Below are positions 17,622-26,091 of a DNA stretch of 64,000 nucleotides, one piece after another. The position numbers and the translations under genes are program-made. The stretch comes from UBA6055 sp965203755. Lineage in GTDB: Bacteria; Chloroflexota; Anaerolineae; Aggregatilineales; Phototrophicaceae. The notes under the pieces are model-generated. The model searched no databases. It was not told the DNA's origin and saw only the letters and a program-made list of their open reading frames with translations. Each line of letters begins with the position of its first letter. Positions within the stretch are counted from its first letter, which is position 1. Location: NCBI GenBank assembly GCA_965203755.1, contig OZ241910.1:1488001-1552000 (forward strand). Reading direction: 5' to 3'.

Positions 17622-18056
17622 ATGCCAACCGCATTATTCGATGGCTCTTGTTTCATCTGCCGCGCTGCCGGCAGCATCATCAAATCGCTGGATTGGATGA
17701 ATCGGATCGAATTTCTTGATTTGCATGAATTGCATGAGTCCGAAACCTTGCCCTCATGCTTTTCCAAGCTCGATGATGACCAACTCATGGGCGAAATCCA
17801 TGTGCTGGACAGCGACGGCCGCCGCTGCGTCGGTTATGATGGCATCCGCCGGCTGCTGAAAGAAGTTCCTTTGGGCATGCCCGTCTGGCTGCTGCTGCGC
17901 CTTCCCGGCTTGGATTGGATCGGGCGGCGCGTTTATCGATTCATCGCCGGCAACCGCTATCGAATCAGGCTTGGCTGCGAATCCAGTAGCGCCGCGTCAG
18001 CGCCGCGCGATGGTTGTCCACCTTGTCGGCAAGCAGGCCGCCGTTGGCTTCGATAA
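17622..18056 (+). CDS. DCC-family thiol-disulfide oxidoreductase-like protein (DUF393)
   Basis: A 144-residue protein with the DGSCFIC motif near the start (residues 7-13), the signature of the DCC (DUF393) family, named for its conserved Asp-Cys-Cys residues and placed in the thioredoxin fold. The motif FDGSCFICRAAG is followed by a YDGIRRLL helix. In this family the CxxC pair is thought to act in redox chemistry, but substrates are poorly known. The last 90 bases overlap the 3' end of the convergent acetyltransferase gene, and its C-terminus (APRDGCPPCRQAGRRWLR) looks atypical, so the true stop of the conserved part may be earlier in evolution. Confidence 0.8.
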   Translation: MPTALFDGSCFICRAAGSIIKSLDWMNRIEFLDLHELHESETLPSCFSKLDDDQLMGEIHVLDSDGRRCVGYDGIRRLLKEVPLGMPVWLLLRLPGLDWIGRRVYRFIAGNRYRIRLGCESSSAASAPRDGCPPCRQAGRRWLR

Positions 18057-18480
18057 TTTTCCGCGAGCCGATATTGTTATCGTCGCAGGTAATCAGAATA
18101 TCCATAATCCCCCGCCGGCGAGCTTCTTCAATCCCAAGCCGGCACAGCCGCGTCCCATAGCCTTTGCGCCGCTGCGACGGGCGAATTTTATAGCCGATAT
18201 GCCCGCCATAACGGCGCAGGGCATCATTGAGGCTGTGCCTAAGCTCAAGTTCGCCGGCATAGGCGGCGCCATCCACAATCAGCCAAAAGCGGGTCGCCGG
18301 CACGCGCCCGGCCAAGGGCTCGGTTTCGGCCTGCCGCAACGTTTGCAGATATTCATCAAAGCGCTCTTTGAGGATCTCGGGCTTCCAGGAAAAACCCTCA
18401 TTTTCGCGGATGTATTCGCAGACGCCGTCGATATAGCTTGCTTGATAGCGCGCCGAAGGCCGCACAAGAAAGGCGGGCAA
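17965..18480 (-). CDS. GNAT-family acetyltransferase
   Basis: A 171-residue protein in the GNAT fold. Motif A, the acetyl-CoA pyrophosphate loop, reads IRPSQRRKGYGTRLCRLG, and motif B follows as ITCDDNNIGSRKIIEANGG. The end is a YWIRSQA strand. It transfers an acetyl group to an amine, but the substrate is not apparent. The start is a TTG at 18480 directly after the stop of the small membrane protein, with GGGG six bases upstream; a GTG at 18465 is possible. The frame is open further upstream, but that part overlaps the 91-residue gene. Its 3' end overlaps the convergent DCC-family gene by 92 bases. Confidence 0.85.
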   Translation of the reverse strand: MPAFLVRPSARYQASYIDGVCEYIRENEGFSWKPEILKERFDEYLQTLRQAETEPLAGRVPATRFWLIVDGAAYAGELELRHSLNDALRRYGGHIGYKIRPSQRRKGYGTRLCRLGIEEARRRGIMDILITCDDNNIGSRKIIEANGGLLADKVDNHRAALTRRYWIRSQA

Positions 18481-18481
18481 T

Positions 18482-18757
18482 CTAAGCCCCGGTTTCGGCT
18501 TCTTTGGCGGCTTCGCTGCTGGCGGCGCTGGCTTCGGCGACTTCGGCGGGATTGTCTTTGTCTTCCCAACTGATAATCCAGATGCAGGCGCCGGCGACCA
18601 GCACCGTGGCGACGATAAGCGCAACCCATTGGGAAGGCAGCAAACCCACATTGCGGGCTTCATGGACCAGCAAAGCCACCATGCCAACCGCCAGCGCCAC
18701 CCAAGCCGCAAGGCGCGGATGTCTTAATACCCATTGCATGCCAGGAATGTTTTCCAT
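18482..18757 (-). CDS. small membrane protein
   Basis: A 91-residue protein with two hydrophobic segments (about residues 16-31 and 43-62) and an acidic, alanine- and glutamate-rich C-terminal tail (EVAEASAASSEAAKEAE). It is likely in the cytoplasmic membrane with the tail exposed. I do not recognise the family. The AAGGA upstream is 12 bases from the ATG, a weak site. It is immediately followed by the acetyltransferase gene, suggesting co-transcription. Confidence 0.6.
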   Translation of the reverse strand: MENIPGMQWVLRHPRLAAWVALAVGMVALLVHEARNVGLLPSQWVALIVATVLVAGACIWIISWEDKDNPAEVAEASAASSEAAKEAETGA

Positions 18758-18930
18758 AATCTCAAAATTCCTTACACTCGTTACTCAAGCACAGTATAGC
18801 CTGACTCGCCGCGCGGCGACAAGTGCGAGTCGGGCGCAGCATTTTTGCGCCGATGACCGCCTAAGCCAAGGCCGCGCCTTCAAGCATTATATTAACGCGA
18901 TTCTTGCACACCCGCTGACATGATGGCGCG

Positions 18931-18936
18931 TATAAT
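18931..18936 (+). promoter_or_regulatory. TATAAT -10 element upstream of toast-rack gene
   Basis: A consensus TATAAT lies 32 bases before the GTG start of the toast-rack gene. No -35 hexamer with normal spacing was found (a TTGCAC is 21 bases away), so confidence is low. Confidence 0.35.
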
Positions 18937-18968
18937 AGGGCAAGGAAAAATATCGAGGCGAACATACA

Positions 18969-19811
18969 GTGAGCAAGCAAAATCGCAAGGTAGAATGGTC
19001 ATTTGACTTTGAGAATATGGGGAAACAGTTTGGTCAATTCTTCAAGAATATGACGGCAGGCGGCGATGTCGAACTGGAAACAGCCGATTTGGCGGCGGCG
19101 CTTGACGGCGCGGCATCGGCCCAGGTCGAGATCGACTTTTCGGTCGGTCGGGCGGCCGTGGCGGCCTTGGCAGCCGATTCTGACAATCTCTTCGAGGCGC
19201 AGATTACGTATGCGGGCGAATATGAATTTGAAGTCAGCGGCGGGGCTGAACGTCACATTGCGCTGCGCCAAAAGGGTCGTTTGCCCAGCGGCATCGGGCG
19301 CCGCTTCAGCCATGCCAAAAGCCTGGAATGGCATATCGCCCTCGCCCAAAACATCCCCTGCAGCTTGAGCTTGAAAGGCGGTCTTGGCGAAACCGACATC
19401 GACCTGACCCAGCTCGCGGTGGATGCCATCAAGCTGGACACCGGCGTCGGCAAAGTCGCATTGACCCTGTCCTCGCAGGACCGGCGTTTTCATGCCAGCA
19501 TCAGCGGCGGCGTGGGCAAAACCGACGTGACGGTTCCGGCGGGCGCCAGCGGCGATTTGAAAATCGACGGCGGCGTGGGTGAAGTCAAGGTCTTGGTCGC
19601 GCCCAATGCGGCGGTGCGGATCAAGGCGAGTTCGGGATTAGGTCGAATCAACCTTCCGCCAGCCTTTGCCCGCGTCAGTGGCGGCGGCGACTTTCCCGGC
19701 GCCGGCGGCATTTGGGAAAGCCCCGACTTCGCCGATGCTAAAAAACAGACCGTGATTGACTATAACGGCGGAGTCGGCAGCTTTCACCTGAAGCGTTTTG
19801 ACGTCCTGTAA
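18969..19811 (+). CDS. toast-rack domain protein
   Basis: A 280-residue protein that starts with GTG after GAGG. The first 40 residues are polar. Next comes VEIDFSVGRAAVAAL, typical of the N-terminal toast-rack domain, and the rest is a repeated beta pattern with glycine-rich turns (GGLGETDIDL, TGVGKVALTL, GGVGKTDVTV, DGGVGEVKVLV, SGLGRINLP, NGGVGSFHLKRF). Such stacked beta structures occur in the C-terminal domain of LiaF and in DUF4097-type adhesin-like proteins, where they may act in cell-envelope stress sensing. Here there is no membrane segment, so it may be cytoplasmic or partner a membrane protein. The function is unknown. Confidence 0.65.
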   Translation: MSKQNRKVEWSFDFENMGKQFGQFFKNMTAGGDVELETADLAAALDGAASAQVEIDFSVGRAAVAALAADSDNLFEAQITYAGEYEFEVSGGAERHIALRQKGRLPSGIGRRFSHAKSLEWHIALAQNIPCSLSLKGGLGETDIDLTQLAVDAIKLDTGVGKVALTLSSQDRRFHASISGGVGKTDVTVPAGASGDLKIDGGVGEVKVLVAPNAAVRIKASSGLGRINLPPAFARVSGGGDFPGAGGIWESPDFADAKKQTVIDYNGGVGSFHLKRFDVL

Positions 19812-19857
19812 GCGCCGCCGACGCTTTTGCAATCGGCGGCCGAGGCGGTTTCGGCAT

Positions 19858-20415
19858 TTACAGCGAGGCGGCTTCCGCTTCATCGTCGGGCTGATCCGCG
19901 CCGCTCTGCACCATCTCATGCAGCATTTGGGTGAGGTGGCTGGTGGCTTTCTCGACATTCATATTCGGGTCAATGACTGCCATCTCGCGGCTAAGCATCT
20001 GTATCAGCCGGCTTTTCATCTTCATTTCGACCGCCGTCAGCTTGTCGTTGTGCTCGCGCCAAAAGAGGTCGCGCAAAGCCTGCGCCATCGCCTGCGGGTC
20101 GCGCGTTTGAATCTGCTTTTGGATTTTGGCTTGGCGGGCGCGGTAGTCATCGGACAGCACTGATGGCGGGCTGGCGAAAACGTCTTCAATAATCGAAAGA
20201 TTCTCGATTGCCGGGCGGATGTTCATATCCGTCGCCGCTTCCACCGGTATCATCACCTCGCCGCGTTCGCCCACCAATTCAATAATATGATAGGCGCGCG
20301 TCTTGCCCTGAAGCGTTAGTTCTTTTTCACCAATGACTGTCCCGGCGCCATAGCGCGGATGGATGATCTGGTCGCCTCTTTCATACATAAGCTGTTTTCT
20401 GTGTTTCCCTGTCAT
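19858..20415 (-). CDS. carD: CarD-family transcriptional regulator
   Basis: A 185-residue protein. The N-terminal RNA-polymerase-interaction domain has YERGDQIIHPRYGAGTVIG, VMIPVEAA and an alpha-helical DNA-binding C-terminal part (RARQAKIQKQI, LRDLFWREHNDKLT). CarD/CdnL proteins bind the RNA polymerase beta subunit and the upstream fork of the -10 element and stabilise open complexes, especially at rRNA promoters. AGGTGA lies six bases before the ATG at 20415; an alternative start is at 20436, also with a GGA upstream. It is on the same strand, 32 bases upstream, as the S1-domain gene's stop; the two are not overlapping and may be read together from the S1 gene. Confidence 0.9.
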   Translation of the reverse strand: MTGKHRKQLMYERGDQIIHPRYGAGTVIGEKELTLQGKTRAYHIIELVGERGEVMIPVEAATDMNIRPAIENLSIIEDVFASPPSVLSDDYRARQAKIQKQIQTRDPQAMAQALRDLFWREHNDKLTAVEMKMKSRLIQMLSREMAVIDPNMNVEKATSHLTQMLHEMVQSGADQPDDEAEAASL

Positions 20416-20467
20416 TGGAATCACCTGTTCTTTCATTACTGTTCCGACATAATGGACAAGCGTCTGC

Positions 20468-21634
20468 CTACTCCTTCAACTCATCCGCCGCCGCTTCCAG
20501 GATGTCCGCCGCCGACTCGGCCGCGGCCGTCAGGTCAGTCACATCGCGTCCCTGCGCCTGCATCCAGGCAATGCGGTCTTCCAGCGAGATGCTGTCAATA
20601 TCCAACTGGATGCGCCGCCGCGGATAATCAATATCCAACACGCGCACCAGCGCCTCATCGCCGGCCTGGAACTGGTCGCGGGGGTTCGACATTTCCAGGC
20701 TTCGCATCTTGCTGGTATGCACCAAGCCCTCCATGCCGGCTGGCGTGGCGACAAAGATGCCATAATCCACCACATTGGTGACGCGGCCGCCAATCAAGTC
20801 GCCCACCTGACAGCGCGCGGTGAAGGTTTCCCAGGGGTCGGGCAGCAGCGCCTTGCGATTCAGCCCGATGCGCTCGCGTTCAATATCAATGCTGTCAATC
20901 CGCACCTCAATCTCCTGCCCGATTTCCAGCGCTTCCGCCGGGTGTTTGATATGCTGATGCACGATATTGGAGATATGCACCAGCCCATCGGCGCCATTCA
21001 AATCCACAAACGCGCCAAAGTCTGTCAGATGCACCACCTTGCCGACGACCTCATCGCCGACCGTCATCTGCTGCATGCGGCTCCGTTTTTCGGCGAAGAC
21101 GGCCTCGCGTTCGGAAAGCACCAGCCGATTCCGCTGCCGTTCGATCTCGATGACTTTGACTTGCAGCGTTTCGCCTTCGAGACCGCCTTTATTGGCATAG
21201 ACATGCGAGTTGGGGATAAAGCCTTGCAGGCGGCCAAAGCGCGCCAGGAGGCCGCCGCGGTTGCTGCCGGCGCAGGTGACGCTGACCGTCTCCTGCCTGT
21301 CCATCAAGGCTTGGGCCCGCTGCCAATCTTCGAGCTCCAGCGCCTTGTTGATAGACACCACCAGTTCGCCGCGGTGGCTAAAGGGCTGAAGCACATAAGC
21401 CAGGATTGGCTCGCCGGGCGTCAGTTTTTCCAACACCTGGTCGTCGAGATGAATCAGGTCTTTGCGCGTGACCACCGCATCGCGCTTGAGTCCGACATCC
21501 AGTAAAATCTCATTGGCGTCTACATTAATCACCGTCGCTTCCAGTATTTGACCGCGTTCCGGCATCTGGTAGCTGTATTCGTCGAGCAAATCGACAAAGT
21601 CGGCATCCTGCGTTTCAACTTCTTGGGTACTCAA
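20468..21634 (-). CDS. rpsA: 30S ribosomal protein S1-like RNA-binding protein (four S1 domains)
   Basis: A 388-residue protein built of four S1/OB-fold domains at about residues 27-95, 113-179, 194-262 and 281-349. Domain starts read GQILEATVINVD, ALMDRQETVSVTC, GDEVVGKVVHL and GDLIGGRVTNV; the third contains the well conserved FGAFVDLNGADGLVHIS. S1 proteins bring mRNA to the 30S subunit. Four domains is shorter than the six of E. coli but usual in Chloroflexota and Gram-positives. It starts with TTG after AGGAGGAG. The acidic C-terminus (AAAESAADILEAAADELKE) is low-complexity. The gene lies directly upstream of the CarD gene. Confidence 0.9.
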   Translation of the reverse strand: MSTQEVETQDADFVDLLDEYSYQMPERGQILEATVINVDANEILLDVGLKRDAVVTRKDLIHLDDQVLEKLTPGEPILAYVLQPFSHRGELVVSINKALELEDWQRAQALMDRQETVSVTCAGSNRGGLLARFGRLQGFIPNSHVYANKGGLEGETLQVKVIEIERQRNRLVLSEREAVFAEKRSRMQQMTVGDEVVGKVVHLTDFGAFVDLNGADGLVHISNIVHQHIKHPAEALEIGQEIEVRIDSIDIERERIGLNRKALLPDPWETFTARCQVGDLIGGRVTNVVDYGIFVATPAGMEGLVHTSKMRSLEMSNPRDQFQAGDEALVRVLDIDYPRRRIQLDIDSISLEDRIAWMQAQGRDVTDLTAAAESAADILEAAADELKE

Positions 21635-21823
21635 TGCTCCTCCTGGAAATTTAGCTGCGCCAGCGATACGACTGACCAGGACGGGTCCAATCCACAGTCA
21701 ACTGGTCGGGCAAAGATCCGCGGGAAATGGCTCTATGGGGAAGAGACGGACAGTTGGACTTCGCTGGGTAAATGTTCACAGTCTCATTGTACCATGCTCA
21801 AGATGATCATTCAAGACTGTCGG

Positions 21824-21852
21824 GCGCGGTTCTTGGATGAATTGAACCGCGC
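21824..21852 (-). terminator. hairpin at the 3' end of the C-N hydrolase gene
   Basis: GCGCGGTTC at 21824-21832 pairs perfectly with GAACCGCGC at 21844-21852 across an 11-base loop, immediately after the stop of the minus-strand hydrolase. There is no T run, so it is either a weak terminator or an mRNA-stabilising hairpin. Confidence 0.5.
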
Positions 21853-21857
21853 TTGAG

Positions 21858-22643
21858 CTAATAGGCATCTGGGCGGCGGTCTTCAAATACTGGAATCGTC
21901 TTTCGCACGCGGTCAGCCTCATCCAGGTCAATATCGGCAGTCAGCAGCTGCTCGCCTTCGCCGGCTTCGACAACCACTTTCCCCCAAGGGTCAAGGATCA
22001 TTGAATGGCCGGCGAAAACGACGCCGCCGGTTTCGCCGCAGGCATTGACCGCCACCATAAAGCACTGATTCTCAATCGCGCGCGCCATCAGCAAAGCGCG
22101 CCAATGCACAAGCCGAATCAGAGGCCATTCGGCGCAAACGACAATCATTTTCGCCCCATGCTTGACGGCATAATGACGATATAACTCCGGAAAGCGCAGA
22201 TCATAGCAGATCGTCAATGCCGTCGGCCCCCAAGGCAAGTCCAGGACGGCTGGCGCATGACCTTGGACGAGCCACTTGTCTTCATCAAACAGGCGGAACA
22301 GGTGAATTTTGCGATAGACCCCCAGCATACAGCCGTCTGCTGAATACCAGGCGGCGCTGTTGGCGACGGTTTCACCGCGCCGCTCCAATGCGGAGCCGAC
22401 CACGGCGATGCGATGCCGCGCCGCCAGCCTGGACAGCGCCTTGAACATGCCGGCGCCCAATTCGTCGGCGTGCGCGGCGGCGTTTTCCAGGTCATATCCG
22501 CTCGACCATAATTCCGGCAGCGCCACAAGCTGTGACCGGCGGCGCGATGCTTCCTCAATCAATCGTTCGGCTGTGCCTAAGTTGTCTTTTGCCCGCCCAT
22601 GTTTGACATTCATCTGCCCCAAGCTAATCGATATCTTTGTCAT
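21858..22643 (-). CDS. carbon-nitrogen hydrolase (nitrilase superfamily)
   Basis: A 261-residue enzyme with the Glu-Lys-Cys triad of the nitrilase superfamily: E44 in ALPELWSSGYD, K112 in YRKIHLFRL and C146 in TICYDLRFPEL. It hydrolyses C-N bonds of amides or nitriles; the closest group by motif is the omega-amidase or predicted amidohydrolase branch, but the substrate cannot be fixed. The start at MTKISISL is set by GGGGA six bases upstream; the frame is open to 22712. It is divergent from the sugar ABC transporter operon, with a palindrome in between that may control one or both. Confidence 0.85.
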   Translation of the reverse strand: MTKISISLGQMNVKHGRAKDNLGTAERLIEEASRRRSQLVALPELWSSGYDLENAAAHADELGAGMFKALSRLAARHRIAVVGSALERRGETVANSAAWYSADGCMLGVYRKIHLFRLFDEDKWLVQGHAPAVLDLPWGPTALTICYDLRFPELYRHYAVKHGAKMIVVCAEWPLIRLVHWRALLMARAIENQCFMVAVNACGETGGVVFAGHSMILDPWGKVVVEAGEGEQLLTADIDLDEADRVRKTIPVFEDRRPDAY

Positions 22644-22698
22644 TGATGTCCCCGCATTCAGATCAACCCGCGTTTTGTTGTGCATTGTGCAACCTTGT

Positions 22699-22718
22699 TG
22701 TATATTAAGCAATATACA
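22699..22718. promoter_or_regulatory. palindromic operator candidate
   Basis: TGTATATT, four bases, then AATATACA forms a perfect inverted repeat between the divergent C-N hydrolase and the solute-binding protein gene. Flanking TTG and CAA make the symmetry slightly longer. It has the look of a repressor site for a LacI-, GntR- or similar dimer, but no regulator is encoded nearby. Confidence 0.5.
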
Positions 22719-22841
22719 GTCAAGACAATTCGCATGATTTTTGGATCATTGCCGTTTTCGCTTGATTTTTCAGGAGGCGCCTATTCGATAAACTGACTGC
22801 ATGCCCTTGTATTTTCATCAGAGTATTTAGGAGAACACAAT

Positions 22842-24122
22842 ATGTTAAACAAACGTTTGATTATGGCTTTACTGCTTATTCTGGTGGCGCTGCTTGCTGT
22901 CACAACCGCTTTTTCGCAGGATGCCGAATTAGCCGGCGACTTCACCGTTTCGCATTACTTCGGTGGATTTGGCGGCGAATTCATTGAAGACATCATCGAC
23001 AGCTTCATCGCCGAAAATCCGGGCCTCAACCGCGAAGCCAGCCCCGTCGACCATGAGCAGTTCAAGACTTCGATCTTGGTGCAGCTGGCCGGCGGCAACC
23101 CGCCGGATGCCTTCAGCTATTGGGCCGGCGCGCGGATTCAGTTCATCGTGGACGGCGGCCGTCTGCAATCGATTGACGACGCCTGGGCCGCCAACGGCAT
23201 GGACGCTATGTTCCCCCAAGCCGTCATTGATACCGCCGTGACGTATGACGGCGCCAAATACGCCGTCCCGCTGACCTTGCATTGGGTCGGCATGTTCTAC
23301 AACACGGCGCTGTTTGAGCAGGTCGGCGCCGAAACGCCAACGAACTGGGATGAACTGGTCGCGGTGGCTGAATCTTTCAAGGAAGCCGGCATCCCGGCCT
23401 TCGCTTTGGGTTCGATTAACCGCTGGCCGGGGCAGTTCTGGTTTGACATGATTCTGCTCCGCACGGCCGGCAATGACTATCGCAGTCGGCTGATGAGCGG
23501 CGAGGCCGCTTACACTGACCCCGAAGTGGCGCGGGCATTCGGCTTGTGGAAGGACCTGGTTGACGGCGGCCATTTCTATCCCGATGCCAATGCCTACGAC
23601 TGGGACGAAGCCGCCAACCTGGTCGCTAACGGCGAGGCGGCCATGACGTTGATGGGCACTTGGATTGGCGGGCATTATGCTTCTTTGGACATGGCGGCGG
23701 GGGAAGACTTTGATTACTTCTCATTCCCGACCATCGACGAAGACACGCCGCGGGCTTCACTGGGGCCGATTGACACCTTTGTCGTTTCGGCCGAGGCCGC
23801 CAACGCTGATGCCGCCAAGGCCTTCCTCGTTCATCTCACCGATCCGGAGATCCAGTTGGCATTCGCCGAAGGCGCCGGCAATCTGGCGCCGAGCCTGATG
23901 GTCGACACCAGCAATTACAACGATGTCGTCGCCCGCATCGCCGCTGAAATCGCCGCCGACCCCGTCTTTGCCTTCAACTATGATTTGGCGACGCCGCCGC
24001 CGGTGGCCGAAGTCGGTTTGAATGCCTTTTCGGAATTCATGGCGAATCCAGGGGATTATGAAGCCATGCTGGCGCGGGCGCAGGAAGACGCCGCCGCCGA
24101 ATTCGCCGCTTTGGCAGAATAA
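22842..24122 (+). CDS. ABC transporter extracellular sugar-binding protein
   Basis: A 426-residue secreted protein with a signal peptide (LIMALLLILVALLAVTTAFSQ) and a family-1 solute-binding fold. Landmarks include DHEQFKTSILVQLAGGNPPDAF near the N-terminus, LHWVGMFYNTALFEQVGAETPTNWDEL in the middle, and NGEAAMTLMGTW in the second lobe. It captures an oligosaccharide or sugar outside the membrane for import by the two following permeases. No lipobox cysteine is evident, so anchoring is uncertain. AGGAG lies upstream of the ATG. The ATPase of the system is not in this cluster, as is common when one MsmX-like ATPase serves several importers. Confidence 0.9.
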   Translation: MLNKRLIMALLLILVALLAVTTAFSQDAELAGDFTVSHYFGGFGGEFIEDIIDSFIAENPGLNREASPVDHEQFKTSILVQLAGGNPPDAFSYWAGARIQFIVDGGRLQSIDDAWAANGMDAMFPQAVIDTAVTYDGAKYAVPLTLHWVGMFYNTALFEQVGAETPTNWDELVAVAESFKEAGIPAFALGSINRWPGQFWFDMILLRTAGNDYRSRLMSGEAAYTDPEVARAFGLWKDLVDGGHFYPDANAYDWDEAANLVANGEAAMTLMGTWIGGHYASLDMAAGEDFDYFSFPTIDEDTPRASLGPIDTFVVSAEAANADAAKAFLVHLTDPEIQLAFAEGAGNLAPSLMVDTSNYNDVVARIAAEIAADPVFAFNYDLATPPPVAEVGLNAFSEFMANPGDYEAMLARAQEDAAAEFAALAE

Positions 24123-24139
24123 TTTTCCCGACAGTCACT

Positions 24140-24166
24140 ACAGGGATGCCGCCATGGTGTCCCTGT
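24140..24166 (+). promoter_or_regulatory. hairpin between binding protein and permease genes
   Basis: ACAGGGA at 24140-24146 pairs with TCCCTGT at 24160-24166. Stem-loops here often stabilise the mRNA of the binding-protein gene and reduce the permease messages. It also argues against a permease start at 24146 inside the stem. Confidence 0.55.
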
Positions 24167-24193
24167 GGTTGCCGTCGCCAAGCGAGAAGTCTT

Positions 24194-25078
24194 ATGCAAC
24201 GGCGCCATCCATGGATTGTACCCGCCAGCTTCCTCATTTTGCCGCTGCTGGTTTATCTGGCTTTCGTCATCTTCCCGACGCTGAATTCGCTGGTTTACTC
24301 ATTTACCGATTGGGCTGGTTTTGGGTCCGATTTCAATTTCGTCGGGCTGGACAATTTCAAAAAAGTCTTCACCGACCGCCTGTTTGGCAATGCCATTAAA
24401 AACACGGCGCTTTGGCTGGCGCTGGCGATGACGGCGCCGACCTTGAGCGGCTTGTGTTTGGCTTTGGCTTTACAGGGCAAGTCGCTGATCAACACCCTCT
24501 ATAAATCGCTGTTTTATCTGCCGATTGCGCTGTCGCCGATTATTATCGGCATCATCTGGATTTGGATGTACAGCCCGCAGCTGGGGATTGTGAATATCGT
24601 CCTGAAAGCGATTGGGCAGGGCCATCTCGCCAAAGCCTGGCTCGCCAGCCCGGACACCGCATTGATTGCGGTCTTCGCTGCTTGGGCTTGGCAGCAGACC
24701 GGCTTGAACATGGTCATCTTCCTGGCGGGCTTGACTTCGGTGCCGATGCCATTGATTGAAGCGGCGCGGGTCGATGGCGCCAATTATTTCCAAACCCTGC
24801 GAAAAGTGATCATCCCGATGCTGCGCCCGGCGACTGTGGTCGCGCTGGCGCTGACGGCGATTAACGCCCTCAAGAGCTTTGAGGTTATCTGGGTGATGAC
24901 CAAAGGCGGCCCTTTCAACCGCTCGGACACCTTGGCTGTCTTTATGTACAGCGAATCCTTCCGCAAATATAAAATGGGGTATGGCAGTTCGGCGGCGGTG
25001 ATTTTGTTCCTGATGACGGCGGTGATTATCGTTTTGTACTTCCGTCAGGCGGCGGCGGCTGATGAACTCTATGACTAG
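24194..25078 (+). CDS. sugar ABC transporter permease 1
   Basis: A 294-residue inner-membrane permease of the binding-protein-dependent transport type, with six hydrophobic segments. The conserved coupling-loop motif EAARVDGANYFQTLRKVIIPML (EAA...G, near residue 195) is present; it contacts the ATPase. It forms the translocation pore with permease 2. The start at MQRRHPW is preferred because the earlier ATG at 24146 lies inside a hairpin and the preceding residues are not hydrophobic. The 3' end overlaps the next gene by 17 bases, so the two are translationally coupled. Confidence 0.9.
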   Translation: MQRRHPWIVPASFLILPLLVYLAFVIFPTLNSLVYSFTDWAGFGSDFNFVGLDNFKKVFTDRLFGNAIKNTALWLALAMTAPTLSGLCLALALQGKSLINTLYKSLFYLPIALSPIIIGIIWIWMYSPQLGIVNIVLKAIGQGHLAKAWLASPDTALIAVFAAWAWQQTGLNMVIFLAGLTSVPMPLIEAARVDGANYFQTLRKVIIPMLRPATVVALALTAINALKSFEVIWVMTKGGPFNRSDTLAVFMYSESFRKYKMGYGSSAAVILFLMTAVIIVLYFRQAAAADELYD

Positions 25079-25934
25079 GATGACGGCGAAGCCGATGAAT
25101 TGGACGCGGCGGCTTGGCGCGGCGGCGCGGTATCTCATCCTGACCCTTTTGCTGATGGCTTTCATGCTCCCGGTATATGGCGTCGTCGTCACGGCGTTCA
25201 AGTCGGTCGCTGAAGTCGCCGCGCATGGCTATTGGAATCCGCCGGCCGGTTTGAATCCGGCGAATTTCATCAAGGTCATGGACCCTGAAGGCGGCGGTCT
25301 GGGGCTGTATCTCAAAAATTCGCTGCTGCTGACCGTCCCGGCTGCCATCTTTTCGATTGGCTTGGGCACTTTGGCTGGCTATGGGCTGGGCAAATATGCC
25401 TTCAAGGGCGATGCCATGCTATTCATCTTTATCGTGGCGGGCATGTTTCTGCCGCCGCAGATAGCTCTGATTCCGGTCTTTCGCCTGATGAATGACATCG
25501 GTCTGTACGATACGATTTGGGCGGTTATCATTGTCCATACCGCTTTTGGCATTCCGATTTGCACCTTGGTGATGCGGAACTTTTTTCAGATTGTCCCCAA
25601 GGCTTTGCGCGAAGCCGCGCTGATCGACGGCGCCGGCGAATATGGTATTTTCTTTCGCATTATGCTGCCGCTGACCCGTCCGGCGCTGGCGGTGCTGGCG
25701 ACCTTGCAGTTCACCTGGATTTGGAATGATTTTCTGTGGCCTTCTATTCTGACGCAGCGCGCCGAAAGCCAAACCGTCATGGTCGGCATCCTGAACCTGA
25801 CCGGGCAGTACAGCGTCGATTGGGGCGGGCAGGCGGCGGCATCGCTGATCGCTTCGCTGCCGACTCTGTTCATTTTTATTTTTTTCCAGCGTTATTTTAT
25901 CAAGGGGCTGACCTTGGGGGCGGTGAAGGGGTAG
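25062..25934 (+). CDS. sugar ABC transporter permease 2
   Basis: A 290-residue inner-membrane permease, partner of permease 1, with about six hydrophobic segments. The coupling motif reads EAALIDGAGEYGIFFRIMLPL, near residue 187. ATGs at 25062, 25071 and 25080 are possible starts; the first overlaps permease 1 by 17 bases. It belongs to the second permease subgroup of the carbohydrate-uptake-1 importers. After it follow 157 bases without a gene, with an eroded copy of a short dispersed repeat, before the convergent methyltransferase gene. Confidence 0.9.
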   Translation: MNSMTRMTAKPMNWTRRLGAAARYLILTLLLMAFMLPVYGVVVTAFKSVAEVAAHGYWNPPAGLNPANFIKVMDPEGGGLGLYLKNSLLLTVPAAIFSIGLGTLAGYGLGKYAFKGDAMLFIFIVAGMFLPPQIALIPVFRLMNDIGLYDTIWAVIIVHTAFGIPICTLVMRNFFQIVPKALREAALIDGAGEYGIFFRIMLPLTRPALAVLATLQFTWIWNDFLWPSILTQRAESQTVMVGILNLTGQYSVDWGGQAAASLIASLPTLFIFIFFQRYFIKGLTLGAVKG

Positions 25935-26091
25935 GTTTTTACCGCAGAGGGACGTTCAGGGCACCCGGTCGAAAAATTGCAGGGCATGCAAGTCTGTCTT
26001 CGTAGCCAAACTTTTCCTTGATTGCAGTACATCCTTCGCCAGCTTCATATCTTTTCTCTCCGTCCTTAGCGGCTCTACGGTGAACCCTAGC

